A DNA stretch of 64,000 nucleotides from Deroplatys truncata (Eukaryota; Arthropoda; Insecta; Mantodea; Mantidae). Of the stretch, positions 1-11,638 are shown piece by piece. Location of the stretch: assembly GCA_030765065.1 (NCBI GenBank), contig CM060983.1, forward strand, positions 45,630,067 through 45,694,066, read 5' to 3'. Every line of letters starts with the position of its first letter. The first letter of the stretch is position 1. The translations under genes were made by a program, and so were the position numbers. Below the pieces are notes generated by a model, which was given only the letters and a program-made list of their open reading frames with translations, ran no database searches and had not been told where the DNA came from.

Positions 1-1850
1 CTGTAGCAGATCTCCTGTTTTGGAGAAATTTGTGACTTTCAAAATCAATTCAAAGCTTCTCTTGCTTGTTCTTAAACTTCAAAAGGTATTATCTGACATG
101 TCTACATGGGGTTAAGACCTAAGATAAGCATTTTTCTGGATATGAACTCTGCTTATGAACAGCAGATAAATAGGCTTATGTAAAATGACTGTTGTTTCTA
201 AGAACTAAAAGAAATTGTAATTGTATAAGCCATTGACTTTTCTATTTTGAGCAGTGTGCACTGTATGAAGTGCATAAGATCTTTACTTTGTGAATAATAC
301 GTTTGCACAAAATCTGTGGAAGTTTGTCGTCGAATAACTTAATACAAAGTGATGTAATAATATTTATAAGTTCCTGAAAAATTCAAAATTCTTTCATTTA
401 TACCTCCAAAATTAATTAAACATGAATGTATTTTTTTATTAACCATTTAAGCAACGTATTTCAGATGAATTCTTGAGTCTAATAGAGTGATATATCTGCT
501 AGAACGTAGCTGTTTGACATTTATTTTTCAGTACTGATTACCAAAGATGATTGTTGCATTTGAAATAATAATTTGAACCACAATTTCATAAAAAAATACA
601 TACATCTTTTGTGGTCTCATAAATAAAAATAAAAGATGTGTCTGTCAGTCATATGTTCTATGTGTGCAAATGTGAAGTGTGTAACTCAGAAATTTCATGT
701 TTAAACAAATATTTTTGTTAGGTTTTGTTTCACAGAAATGACATTTTTATGTGATTAAAATAACTTGTGAAGTCCTTTGCTAAACAGTTGAATGTGGCCT
801 CCTTGCAAATGTGTATAAATTACATATGAGAAGATGCAAATGATTAAGACGGCAGACTGTTTGCTGACTTTCATAAACACGTTCAAATAGTGTACAACTC
901 GTTTATCTGAGGTTTATTTTTTATGATATACTTATGATAGGACGAAATGATATATACTTAATATTTTAATGTATTCCGAATATTTTATATTAGAAGTCAT
1001 TTTATTTTCGTTTAAAAAATACGTAATGAAATAGGTTTTTAAGTAATTCGTGAATGTGAAATCGCGTATGCTTTAGTCTTTAGTAAGTAATACATGAACA
1101 AAGAGGATTCACTTTTATAATCCAAATATTTGATTTGAGAACATTGTCTTGTATATCCATGCGATCCGAACAACAGTGGCGCATCAACATTTTAGACCTC
1201 CTTGCTTAAAACGTAATCGATTTTTGTCGGCATTCCACAGAGGACAGTTGCAGGGAAAGAGCATTTAAATGCTTCCTGTCTGGAAGCTCATTCATCACAG
1301 AAAGTTGCCTAATCCCGTTTGTTTGGCATCAACACCGTTGCTATTTGTATACATAATAAATAAAAACACCTAAACCAACAAATAAAAGAAAGTGCCATGA
1401 ACCTTGGAGGTTTAGGTTTTTGTTTTGCTGACACTAGCGCCAGATGCAGCAAGTCTGGCAAATGTCATTCGTGGGAAGCTGTTTAGTACACTGCTCTCCG
1501 AAACTGGGGTCATTACCGAAATTGCGAAAAGGAGTCGTTGAACTCCACGAGGAACATGTGGATGTATAAGCATTTTCATTTAGGTTAATCAGAGGCTCTT
1601 GATAACTGGGTTAATATGTGGCATGCCGATACATTGTGCGTTGATTGTCTTATTGTTTCGTAACAAAACGAAGTAGCTGCATACCAACAATGCCAGATTT
1701 TCAGTACTACTGATCATTATGTCCTAATTCGGGGATACAAGGTACAATAACCCTCTCAATAATGAGATATTGGAATATCATCTATTTATAGATTTGAAAA
1801 TAATGATCTTAACAAGGGGAAATTAAATTCTCTTTCTCGCCAATGTTAAA
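1..1850. other. No recognised gene or repeat
   Basis: This stretch is AT-rich with no long open frame and no family H copy. An imperfect hairpin is visible near 1365-1427, where CCTAAACC pairs with GGTTTAGG. Several AATAAA-like strings (for example near 621 and 1357) are expected by chance at this composition and do not show a gene end. Confidence 0.4.
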
Positions 1851-1854
1851 CCAA

Positions 1855-2005
1855 TACAGCTTCTAGTCGAATGGTTAGCATGCTGGTTTCTCAAACCAGA
1901 GATTTCCAGAACGATAGAATTTTTCATCAGTTAAGACATTCTCTATCCTCCGAGGATCTGGAAGAGTGAATTTATCTTTCTTTGCAAATAATAAAACCAA
2001 ATGAT
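1855..2005 (+). repeat. Degenerate tRNA-derived SINE-like fragment
   Basis: The string GAATGGTTAGCATGCTGG resembles a tRNA A-box region. It is followed by a body with TCTATCCTCCGAGGATCTGG. The same arrangement (GGTTAGCATGCTAG head, then a CTGCCTAGAGTCTGG body) occurs at 63585-63770, so both are probably one SINE family. The B box is badly eroded here. Confidence 0.4.
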
Positions 2006-2371
2006 GATAAACGGTTCGAGCTACTGGCACCATCAGGTGTTTCTTAAGTCAGAGCTCCCGGTATGACTTGAACCAAAATTGGAGTTATGCAAATTAAACA
2101 ATAGGTATGGCTCCTTGAAAGCAATCACGATACGGGAATAATTAATAGAGAATTTTATAAGAAGCTTAAGGCGGGAAGAAAAGTTCTGGGTAAGGTTCCC
2201 GTTTAAAGTGTTTCCTTGAATTAGGATTATTCACTATGTTCTCTAGAGTCTGAAGTACTTATATGTGAATATTGTCTGATCTGACCAAAAAAGAAAGAAG
2301 AAGAAAAAGTGAAAGAGTGAGCACAAATTTAAATACGTCAGTCATGTTAAAATCGACAGAACAAGAGCTGA
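2006..2371. other. No recognised feature
   Basis: About 360 bp of AT-rich sequence lie between a SINE-like fragment and the first family H copy. No open frame or repeat is recognised. Confidence 0.35.
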
Positions 2372-3089
2372 GGGTTACATTCGCATGATGTTCTCTACTC
2401 TCTGTCATTTATTTTTATATAGCTTATACAAAAATTCTAAAAAAAAAACTAAGGTTTTCTGTCAGCCCCATGTTATCCGAGATAAAAGTTTGTAGAAATA
2501 GTTTCATTACACATTTCATTCTAGATACAAGAAGGATGCGATATTCAAATCTTTAAAAAGCGGGTCACTACGCTGGCTTTGAAATTCTAAAAAACAAGAG
2601 AGTGCTGACCGAGCACTTCAAGACATATGAAGTAGTGGAAAATTCAAACCAAGAGCAATGAATATCTCGGCAACGGTTAATGCCACAAAAAACTTCGATA
2701 AATGTGTTTTTTAACGAAATCCACATTTTTGTGTAGCAAGTTTTTATATGTCTCTGGCGGTTTACCAGTTATACAAAATACATTCAGAATAAAGAGGACT
2801 TCACAGACTATTCCCAGAAAATTCAAGATATACATTTTAATCAAAATCTTCAGGAACAATTTTAAGTAAAGAGGAGTTTGGGATGAGGGGATTTTCGTGA
2901 AAGTCTTCAAATTATATCCTTATAAGATACTGAACCTAAATACCAAGTTTGATGTTTATCCAATATTTCGTTTTCGTGTTTTGCACACAATCACGCACCG
3001 TTTTCTGCCTTCTTTTTGGATTCGTGGGATTTCAAAACATGTATTTGCGGTGAAAATTCTTCTATATCAAATTTTTGGATGGATATACA
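2372..3089 (-). mobile_element. Family H copy, old and diverged
   Basis: It begins with the hairpin end (GGGTTACATTCGCATGA then TTCTCTACTC) and runs through the family core: ATATCTCGG...GGTTAATGCC, GTTTACCAGTTATAC, TTCCCAGAAAATTCAAGATA and GAACCTAAATACCAAGTTTG. It fades out before the ACTTTCTCTAC end. Substitutions are numerous compared with copies such as 33906-34724, so this is an ancient insertion. Confidence 0.75.
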
Positions 3090-3429
3090 AAACAAAAATC
3101 ATAAACCCGGAGCAGAGTATTAAAAGTATAATACTTATTAGCCAAAACTAATAAATAGTGTATCAAATTAATCTGCCATAAAAGGATTGCATTTTTTGTC
3201 GGTTTTGTCTGTCTCCCCTTAATAAGGAACGACCAAAACTGCACTTTATCTGCATGGGTCTCTTCTTTCATTTTGTTTCTCTCTCCTTGTCGGTGTTTCC
3301 CTCTTACGCTACGTTAGTCAGCCTACAATAATTGTCTGTTGTAAATAATGCTTGCACAAGCTTTCTATCTCATTTTAAAGAATGAGTAATCCTTACTTAT
3401 ACTCCCAGCTTATTGAATTTTCAGTGTTT

Positions 3430-3580
3430 AAGGTCATTTGTCTAGACGTCGGGCCACATGTTGGACAGGCCCGTCTTCGATTCCCGGGCGGAGGTTGGGT
3501 TTTTCCTCGATCGATACCGCGGTTCCGGTTTGTGCTAAGCCCTTAATGTTACAGAGCACCCTTGTGCACCCAAATATAGC
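3430..3580 (+). repeat. tRNA-like SINE head and body
   Basis: A tRNA-like segment has a B-box-like TTCGATTCCCGGGC. It is followed by GGTTGGGTTTTTCCTCGATCG, a layout typical of arthropod tRNA-derived SINEs. It is not a tRNA gene because no matching acceptor stem follows the B box. Confidence 0.5.
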
Positions 3581-3867
3581 AATTAAGCGGTCTTAATCTG
3601 CAGTTTCTTTTGATCAGGAGATGGTGTATAAAAATGGTTGAGAGTAACGGCATTGTTACTTTAGAAACGTTCGACGAGAATTTAATTACTGAAATGTGGG
3701 TTTAAGCAATAAATAAAACTTGTCTAAGCCAAAATACTCATAGTTTTAAAGGTTGCTCTGCTTGAAATGAAAATCATAATTTCAGTGGGATTAATTCAGT
3801 GACACTTATTCAATTGAATTTGAAATATTGTTTTTTGTTATTTGTTTTATCAATTTGGCAGGTTTTT
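3581..3867. other. No recognised feature
   Basis: AT-rich sequence between a SINE-like unit and a family H copy, with no recognised element. Confidence 0.3.
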
Positions 3868-4901
3868 ACTTTCCCTATCATGTACCTATTGCATTCCACC
3901 CAAACATTTAATACCGAGATTTCATCAGAAATACATGCTTTGAAGTACCCTGAAAAATATTTGGAAGTGTATGAAGTGCGCGCGCGCGCGTGCGTGCAGC
4001 ATAGCTCAGAAACGAAAAATCGGATATAAATCGGTACGAACATTTTCAGAAAAATCTCCCCTCTACAAACTACCATTTACAGGGAAACATTTTCAATATT
4101 TTTGATTTTCTAAAAAATGGTGTTAACAATTTTGTGTAATGCATAAAACTTGTATAAGGGGTAAACCTTAAGAGATACACAGAAACTTATTGCGCAAAAA
4201 ATGTAGAATTCTTTAAAAAAACAGCATTTATTTTAAATAACTTTTTGTGCCATCAGACAATTTCAAAATATCCATTATTATTATTATTAGTTTGAATTTT
4301 TCAATACATTGTAATTTTTTAAAACGCTCTCGTTACTCCGTTGTTTCTCGCGATGTCTAGGGAAGAGTATGCAATTTCAAGGCCAGCATAAAGCGATTCG
4401 CTTTTAAGGTGTCCTCCGTGGTGTAGTGGATACCATGCTAGCCTCTAGTTCCCGAGTTCGTGGGTTCATACCCGGCAGAGGGCGATGGATTTTTTCGGGC
4501 GTAAAAATTCTTAGCATGGCTTCCTTCGGAAGGGAAGTAAAGCAAAGCCGGTGGCCCTACGTCGATTTAAGGCACATAAAAGAACCTCAAGCCTGATAAA
4601 GAAGCCTCTGAGCAAAATTACTGGTCTTTCACGCCCAATATAGAATGGGTTGCTAAGGACCACAGTAGTTAAAGATCGTCCATAAATAAAACGCAATTTA
4701 ATTTATTTGATTCGGTTTCCTCTATCCGACTTGTAGCAACAACGAAATGCATAATGAAACTATTTCTGCAAAGGTTTTCTTGTCGACTAACAATAAGATG
4801 AAGTAGAAGAATAAGCTTTCCCAAGAATAGCTTGAAGAAGCTGTATAGAAATAAATGATGGTGGTAGTGAAAGTTATGTGAATGTAACACGTACGATTTT
4901 T
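3868..4901 (+). mobile_element. Family H copy interrupted by a SINE
   Basis: It starts ACTTTCCCTATCATG, followed by GCATTCCACCCAAA and ATACCGAGATTTCA, and ends AAGTTATGTGAATGTAACACG, a degraded hairpin end. The internal microsatellite position is filled by an alternating CG/TG tract near 3976-3996. A tRNA-derived SINE occupies 4411-4704, and family H sequence resumes after it (TAGCAACAACGAAATG...). The SINE is therefore younger than this copy. Confidence 0.85.
4411..4704 (+). repeat. tRNA-derived SINE, family S (copy 1)
   Basis: The head GTCCTCCGTGGTGTAGTGG, a B-box region (GTGGGTTCATACCCGG) and a GGAGG partner for CCTCC make a tRNA-Val/Asp-like cloverleaf. The body contains GGATTTTTTCGGGCGTAAAA, CTTCCTTCGGAAGGGAAG and AAAGAACCTCAAGCC. 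It ends in a CAATTTAATTT tail. It lies inside the family H copy at 3868-4901. A short GATTCG occurs near both ends, but a clear target duplication is not seen. The C at the centre of the B box has changed to T. Confidence 0.88.
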
Positions 4902-4904
4902 CAT

Positions 4905-5685
4905 TCTGTTTTGTTGCATTCATTTTTGTCCAATCAGTAACCTTTGGAAAAATGTTCAGGAAGTGTAGCTTCAGTAATGTGAGATAAATGTGAAATACTT
5001 AAAGAAATGAAAACTTAATTGACGCAACATACACAAAAGCATAGCTTTAAATTAAATTAACAAAACATTAAATGGAATGGTGTTACGCAAAAGTACGATA
5101 TCATCAAATCGGGTAATAATAAAATAGTAATCACTGATTGGAAATTCATAGCTGATAAGATGCTGAATCTACAATCTCAGAGAACCGTTACATTATTTGT
5201 ACTATAGACCAATTTTCTTATAAAGTTACAAGTAACTGGATTTTGAGCTAAGCATTTTACATAGTAAACTTAATTAAAGTTGACTTTCGGTGATTACTTC
5301 TAGGTTATGTTTTCGTAAAGCAATAGAGGATTTCGAAACTGTTTGTATTTATATATTTTTCCATGAGCTTTTTATTAGCTCATAAATTATGCCATTTTCT
5401 TCAGATTTACTTTTAAGTAAAAAGAATACATTTACTCAGAAGTGAGTGTGCATCTAACCACACTCAACATGAGAAGAGTATAAACTTGTAAAACTGAGAT
5501 TATACTAACTTTTGTTTATGCGAAATGAGTACTTACTCCTTTTAAGAGGGCGCTTGAGTTTGTTCTACTGGCCTTGCATTAACCGAGTATGTATCCAAAA
5601 TTAAGTAGGCACATAAAAGCTTTTGTATAACCAAACGGAGCTTTTGCTGAAAAAAAAGTGAAACATATGCTGTATACTCATTTTA
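4905..5685. other. No recognised feature
   Basis: Nearly 800 bp of AT-rich sequence without a recognisable repeat, splice-flanked exon or long frame. Confidence 0.35.
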
Positions 5686-5689
5686 TGTC

Positions 5690-6284
5690 AAGCTATGGTA
5701 TAATCAAAATCGTTACAACAATTTTTGAGTAAATAAAAAAAAACGCATGTAAAGGGTAGTTTGGGATGGATGGAATAGAGTTTTTTCTAAAAATCTAGTA
5801 TTATATTCACGAATTTCCCTGTACCCATTCTTAGGTATTCTTTGCATTACCACAAAAAATGACACTTAGCACTTCAAAAAAATTGCAAGTATTTGAGGAT
5901 TCAAACCAATAACAATAAATATCTCGGAAATGGTTAATGCCAGAGAAATTATTGTAAATTGCATGTTTAACTTTTTCCTGTAGAAGTTTTTCTGTCGCTT
6001 ATGGTTTATCAGTTATACAAAAGTATATACAATTCATTCAGAATAAAATGGTCTTCACAGACTATTCTCAGAAAATTCAAATTATTAGTCATTCAATGGA
6101 AGTATCTTAAATACTTGGTATTTTAAAAATAGTTTTGAGTCATTTTTTGAGAAAATAAAAAATAGCTTTTTTTATGGGAAGGGTGGTTTGGAGGGGGGTT
6201 ATTCAGTGAATATAAAAATAAATACCGAATTTTTGTGTGAAATACAATATTCCCTTTAGGTAGGTGGAAGAGAATGTAAAAAAA
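5690..6284 (-). mobile_element. Family H copies, old, two overlapping fragments
   Basis: Core blocks appear in minus orientation: ATCAAAATCGTTACAAC with GTAAAGGGTAGTTTGGGATGG near 5700-5775, then a second core from about 5816 with ATATCTCGGAAATGG and GTTTATCAGTTATAC. It ends in the degraded terminus TTCCCTTTAGGTAGGTGGAAGAGAATGT. The repeat of core blocks shows two insertions, not one. Confidence 0.65.
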
Positions 6285-6286
6285 GG

Positions 6287-6885
6287 ATGTGTTGCATTCA
6301 CACGACTTTCTCTACTCCCTTTTCAAACCATTCTTGCAAAAGCTTATTGTGCTATGTACTTCTGTTAACAGAGATAATCTTTCATTACACATTCGTTGCA
6401 GTATGAGAAACATGCAATAGGCTAAAGCGATAGTCAGATTTTTAAAAAGCGGATCACTATGAGATGGTTTTGAAATACAATGCTCCTTGCATGACCACGA
6501 GAAAAAAACGAATAGCGACTTACTGATTGCAGACATTGTATTCGAAAATTCGTCAGTAACGAAGAATATCTCGGAAATGGTTAATGCCACAAACAAATTT
6601 TATTTGACAACTCTGTGCTTTAAGAGATCTGCATTTTCTGGAGTAGTAAGATTTTGTCTACCTTTTACAGTTTACCAATTATACAAATTACAGTGAGAAT
6701 GAAGAGGACTTTGCACCCCATTTCCAGAAAATTAAATATATGCGTTTTATTTGTCATGCAAATATCATAAAGATGTACTTTATTTTCAAAAGCTCAAAGC
6801 CGTTATTGAGAAAAAAAAAGAAGAAAGACCATTTTTCATGTGAAGAGTAGTTTGATGAGGGGAAGATGCTGACATAACTAACTTT
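6287..6885 (-). mobile_element. Family H copy, old, truncated at the ACTTTCTC end
   Basis: The hairpin end GATGTGTTGCATTCACACGA is followed by CTTTCTCTACTC. Core blocks ATATCTCGGAAATGGTTAATG and TTTCCAGAAAATTAAATA follow, up to GAAGAGTAGTTTGATGAGGG. It abuts the plus-oriented nest that begins at 6896. Confidence 0.72.
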
Positions 6886-7013
6886 ATGCTTTATTACTTT
6901 CTCTACTAAGTATAGTAAGTAGGGGAAGTATTATATTCCATCCAAAAATTCGATACCGAGATTTCACCGGAAATATATGTTTTGAGGCCCCCTGAAATTT
7001 TTTTGGAAACATG

Positions 7014-7057
<44 letters not shown>

Positions 7058-7527
7058 CAGCATAACTCAGTAACGAACAGTCGGATAAACACCAAACTTG
7101 GTATTTAGGTTCAGTATCTTCCAGAGATGCGACAGGAAGGTTTTCAAGAAAATTCCCGGCCCAGATTACCCTTTACATGGAACATTTTTCGAACATTTTA
7201 ATTTTCTCAAAAACGGCTCTAACGATTTTGATTAAAATATCATATGTTTAAGATATTTTCATGACAAATGAAATGTATATCTCGAATTTTCTGGGAATGT
7301 CTCCAAAAGTATTCTTCATTGTGAACGACTTTTGGTAAACTGGTAAACCATAAGAGATAGACAACATTTTACTGCACAAAAAGTGTAGATCGCGTTAAAA
7401 TACACAATTTGTCATATACATTTTTTTGTTGTTGAGTGAACTATTTTCGAGATATTGCTTGTTATTCCCTTAAAATTTCCAATACTTATACTTTTGCTCA
7501 AACGGGAATTCGTTATTCATTTTTTTT

Positions 7528-9303
7528 ACTTTCTCTACTACGTATAGTAAGTAGGGGAAATATTGTATTCCACCCAAAATTTCGATACCGAGATTTCACC
7601 GGAAATACATGTTTTGAGACTCCCTGAATCCAAAAAAAGCATTTTTGGAAACATGTCCGTGTGTTGTGTGTGTCTGTGAACAGCATAACTCAGAAACGAA
7701 CAATCGGATAAACACCACACTTGGTATTTAGGTTCAGTACCTTCCAAGGATGCGACACGAAGGTTTTCAAGAAAATCCCCCCACCCCAGAGTACCCTTTA
7801 CATGGAAGATCTTTCAAAAATTTTAATTTTCTCAAAAATGGCTCTAACGATTTTGATTAAAATATCATATGTTTAAGATATTTTTATGACAAATAAAATG
7901 TATATCTTGAATTTTCTGGGAATGTCTCCAAAAGTATTCTTCATTCTGAACGACTTTTGCATAACTGGTAAACCATAAGAGATAGACAAAATTTTACTAA
8001 ACACAAAATGTAGATCGCGTTAAAATACATAATTTATGTCATATACATTTTTTTTGTTGAGTGAACCATTTTCGAGATATTACTTGTTATTCCCTTAAAT
8101 TTTTCAATACTTATTTTCTAAATAGGAATTCGTTATTAATTTTTACTTTCTCTACTACGTATAGTAAGTAGGAGAAGTATTGCATTCGACCCAAAAATTC
8201 GATACCGAGATTTCACCGGAAATACATGTTTTGAGACTCCCTGAATCCAAAAAAAGCATTTTTGGAAACATGTCCGTGTGTGTGTCTGTGTCTGTGAACA
8301 GCATAACTCAGAAACGAACAGTCAGATAAACACCAAACTTGGTATTTAGGTTCAGTATCTTCCAGAGATGCGACACGAAGGTTTTCAGGAAAATCCCCCC
8401 ACCCCAGACTACCCTTTACATGGAACATTTTTCGAAAATTTTAATTTTCTCAAAAATGGCTCTAACGATTATGATTAAAATATCATATGTTTAAGGTATT
8501 TTCATGACAAATGAAATGTATATCTTGAATTTTCTGGGAATGTCTCCAAAAGTGTTCTTCATTCTGAACGACTTTTGCATAACTGGTAAACCATAAGAGA
8601 TAGACAACATTTTACTGCACAAAAAATTTAGATCGCGTTACAATACACAATTTATGTCATATACATTTTTTTTGTTGAGTAAACCGTTTTCGAGATATTG
8701 CTTGTTATTCCCTTAAATTTTCCAATACTTAAACTTTTTCTCAAATTCGTTACTCATTTTTTTATGTCCTGGACATGCAAAGAGAATGGAATGCGCCACA
8801 TAGCAACCAGCGCTTAAATATTTGACTATCACTTATAATCTACCATATTCCCTTGCATCTACAAGAAAATTAGCAATAAGATTAACATTTCGATATCTGG
8901 ATTAACATGAAGCATATGGAGAATAAACGTTTGTAAAAATAGTTTGTACAAGAGTAGAGAAAGTCATGTGAGTGTAACACATCAGATTTTTTTGCCTTGG
9001 ATATGCAAAGAGTATTAATTTGTGGCAAACAGAATGGTGCTGCACATAGCAACCAGCTATTAAGAGATACGTATGTGCTTATATTGCCCTTGCAAATACA
9101 AAACAAGGGGAACATATTAGGCCGTAAGCGATGGTTAAATATTTTAAAAACCGGTCGCTATGTGTAAAATGTAATTCTCTTTGCATGTCAAAAGATCGTT
9201 TCTGCAAATGTTTATCTCGATTAATATGAAATAGATGGAGAATAAGCGTTTAAAAATAGTTTGTACAAGAGTAGAGAAAGTCATGTGAGTGTAACACATC
9301 AGA
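7528..9303 (+). mobile_element. Middle family H copy of the nest (subfamily B)
   Basis: The left part runs 7528-8140, ending GAATTCGTTATTAATTTT. The right part resumes about 8994 with GCCTTGGATATGCAAAGAG and ends at the hairpin terminus at 9303. The resumed block (GGATATGCAAAGAGTATTAA, TGGTGCTGCAC, TATGTGCTTATATTGCCCTTG) is shared with 45624-46517 and defines subfamily B. It is inserted in the T-run of the outer copy. Confidence 0.85.
8145..8986 (+). mobile_element. Innermost family H copy of the nest, full length
   Basis: It runs from ACTTTCTCTACTACGTATAG to AGTAGAGAAAGT, the hairpin TGTGAGTGTAACACA and CAGA, about 842 bp, with both ends present. It sits in the T-run of the middle copy, at the position where the middle copy sits in the outer one. 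No open frame spans it, so it is non-autonomous. Confidence 0.9.
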
Positions 9304-9519
9304 TTTTTTGACCCTGTAATGGAATACTCCACATAGCTACCAGCTCTTAAAATATTTGACTATTGCTTAAAGCGTACCAATTCCCCTTGCATCTACAAGA
9401 AAATTAGTCATAAGATTAACATCTCGATTAACATGAAGTATGGAGAATAAGCGTTTGTAAAAATAGTTTGTACAAGAGTAGGGAAAGTCATGTGAGTGTA
9501 ATACATCAGATTTTTTTTT

Positions 9520-10210
9520 TACCCAGGGAGCCTAAGAAAACACCGATTTTTTATGCGGAATACAGCCCTTTCTTTAGGAAGGTCGAAGAGAAAGTAAAAA
9601 TAGTACGTTTACATGTTTTAAACGTTATTCTGAATAGTATGTATAATAGCCAAGCATGATAGCGTTAAAAAGCAACACTGGCGTGCCTATTATATGCAGC
9701 ATGGTCTTTCTTATGCCGCAATCTAGGCATCAAAACTAGAATAACTACCACTTCAGTTGCTAATAATAGGCAACAGGAAAGCACAGTAACTCAGCGGAAA
9801 TATTCTTTGAGAGAGCAGGAGCAGTGAAATGAAGTTAGCCGCATAGCGTAGAAAAACCGGTATATCCCACAGCTGATATTGACACTGCAGTGTCAAGTTC
9901 AGGGGACGCCTTTGTACGTATATACCTACTTGTAAAGGAGGCAAACTGCCAGTTAAATATTGTCTCCCCATTAACCACATGACCATTAAGCGGCAATGAC
10001 CGAAGTTAATTGCAGGAAACCTACACGAACACTAACCACAGAGCAGTCTCGTGAAACTTAACCACTTCCCCAGTTCACCCTTAAAGATTAAACATTATCT
10101 CATAACGCGCCAGGGGTTGGGAGATAAGCTCGCTAAAATTGTTACAAAACATTCCTCTTGCTTGGGTTGTACAGGGTGCCTCAATGAAACGAAAATTTGG
10201 AACCGTAAAC
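9520..10210. other. Unrecognised sequence after the nest
   Basis: No repeat of the families seen elsewhere is recognised. Short overlapping frames of up to 77 codons on the minus strand show no known domain and no conserved start context. Confidence 0.35.
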
Positions 10211-10214
10211 AGGG

Positions 10215-10345
10215 GAAATAACAAAAATGCTATTACCGAGCGTGATGTCTCGCATTCGGGAGGTTCCAGGTTCCAATCCCGTGGGTCGTCCAATCTAACT
10301 GGGGTTTTTCGTAGTTTCCCATAGTCACCAAGCTAAATACCGAAT
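10215..10345 (+). repeat. tRNA-derived SINE fragment, insect-type body
   Basis: A B-box-like GGTTCCAATCCCGTGGGT is followed by CTAACTGGGGTTTTTCGTAG and TTTCCCATAGTCACCAAG. The 'TTTTTCGTRGTTTCCC' block is characteristic of a widespread insect tRNA-derived SINE layout. The 5' A-box region is poor. Confidence 0.6.
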
Positions 10346-10674
10346 TGGAAATTTAATTATACCTTAAGTCTAAACAGTAGTAAAAATGAAAGTAGATGGT
10401 AATAGCGAATGCCCTACCATCCTTCCACAGATAATGAAAGCAGGTAGACTGGACCGCACCCTGTGCGGCACATGGAAGCAGACATACAATTGCCTAGCTC
10501 TAAGGCCTCTGTGGACACTACTTGACGAAGCCAGATGGGCACAGGGATGAAACCTAGAAGGCTAACAGTTACTGTTTGCCATAAACCGAGCCACGAGGTA
10601 TCTCCTAACCGACCCGTCGCGATGTGAGTACTTAGTTTAAGCGACATAAAATGAATAGAAAAGAAATTAAAAAA
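10346..10674. other. Unrecognised sequence
   Basis: About 330 bp between a SINE and a family H copy, slightly GC-richer than its surroundings. A 77-codon minus-strand frame here has no recognisable domain. Confidence 0.3.
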
Positions 10675-11557
10675 TCTGATGTGTTACACTCACATGACTT
10701 TCTCTACTCTTGTACAAACTATTTTTACAAACGCTTATTCTCCATCTACATCATGTTAATCGACATAAACATTTGCAGACTCTATCTTATTGCTAATTTT
10801 CTTGTAGATGTAAGGGGGATATATATTTGCAAGGGCCATATAGAAATACAGTAGCCTTTAAGCACATACATATATTTTAATAGCTGGTTGCTAGGTGCAG
10901 CACCATTCTCTTTGCCACAGAGTAATACTCTTTGCATATCCAAGACTAAAAAATGAAGAACGAATTCCCATTTGAGAAAATAAGTATTGAAAACTTTAAG
11001 GGAATAACAAGCAATATCTCGAAAATGGTTCACTCAAAAAAAACGTATATGACATAAATTGTGTATTTTAACGCGATCTACATTTTTTGTGTAGTAAACT
11101 TTTGTCTATCTCTTATGGTTTACCAGTTATTCAAAAGTCGTTCACAATGAAGAATACTTTTAGAGACATTCCCAGAAAATTCAAGATATACATTTTATTT
11201 GTCATAAAAATATCTTAAACAACTGATATTCTAATCAAAATCGTTAGATATTTTTGAAAAATTAAAATTTTCGAAAAATGTTCCATGTAAAAGGTAATCT
11301 GGGGTGGGGGATTTTCTTGAAAACCTTCGTGTCGCATCTCTGGAAGATACTGAACCTAAATACCACGTTTGGTGTTTATCCGACTGTTCGTTTCTGAGTT
11401 ATGCTGTTCACAGACACACACACGGACATGTTTCCAAAAAGCCTTTTTTTTTGGATTCAGGGGTTCTCAAAACATGTATTTCCGCTGAAATCTCGGTATC
11501 GAATTTTTGGGTGGAATACAATACTTCCCCTACTTACTATACGTAGTAGGGAAAGTA
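10675..11557 (-). mobile_element. Family H copy, full length, subfamily B
   Basis: It has the hairpin end (TCTGATGTGTTACACTCACA) and the ACTATACGTAGTAGGGAAAGT end, about 883 bp. It carries the subfamily B block, with GGGCCATATAGAAATACAG and CACAGAGTAATACTCTTTGC. An A-run of about 18 follows the right terminus. The microsatellite is short (ACACACAC near 11413). Confidence 0.92.
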
Positions 11558-11638
11558 AAAAAAAAAAAAAAAAATACCTCGCAAGATTGTCAATGGCAAA
11601 GCGGAGGAAAGGAAATTAAGCAGTAGAAGGAAAAAAAA

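Larger units (their letters stand above)
6896..9510 (+). mobile_element. Outer family H copy of a three-level nest
   Basis: The outer element contributes 6896-7520 on the left and about 9310-9510 on the right. Its left half stops at GAATTCGTTATTCATTTTTT. Its right half resumes at GACCCTG..ATGGAATACTCCACATAGC, which continues the family consensus (TCATTTTTTTATGTCC..). The terminus is TGTGAGTGTAATACATCAGA. Everything between is two further family H elements inserted one in the other. A TG microsatellite of about 38 bp lies near 7017-7054. Confidence 0.85.

Noticed and set aside
7017-7054. CRISPR-like repeated structure among the short repeats
   Set aside because: Repeats are microsatellites or dispersed transposons. 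There is no regular repeat-spacer pattern, and the window is eukaryotic.
8213-8428. A 70-90 codon frame recurring in several family H copies (also at 11304, 27693, 31211 and 33916) as a possible conserved small protein
   Set aside because: The same DNA is open in other frames too. The C-terminus is the microsatellite, and older copies do not keep it. The likeness reflects recent common descent of the DNA.
6896-9510. Simple tandem array (satellite) of ~620-bp units
   Set aside because: Three starts are followed by three distinct ends, and the halves pair by subfamily, which fits nesting better than tandem duplication.
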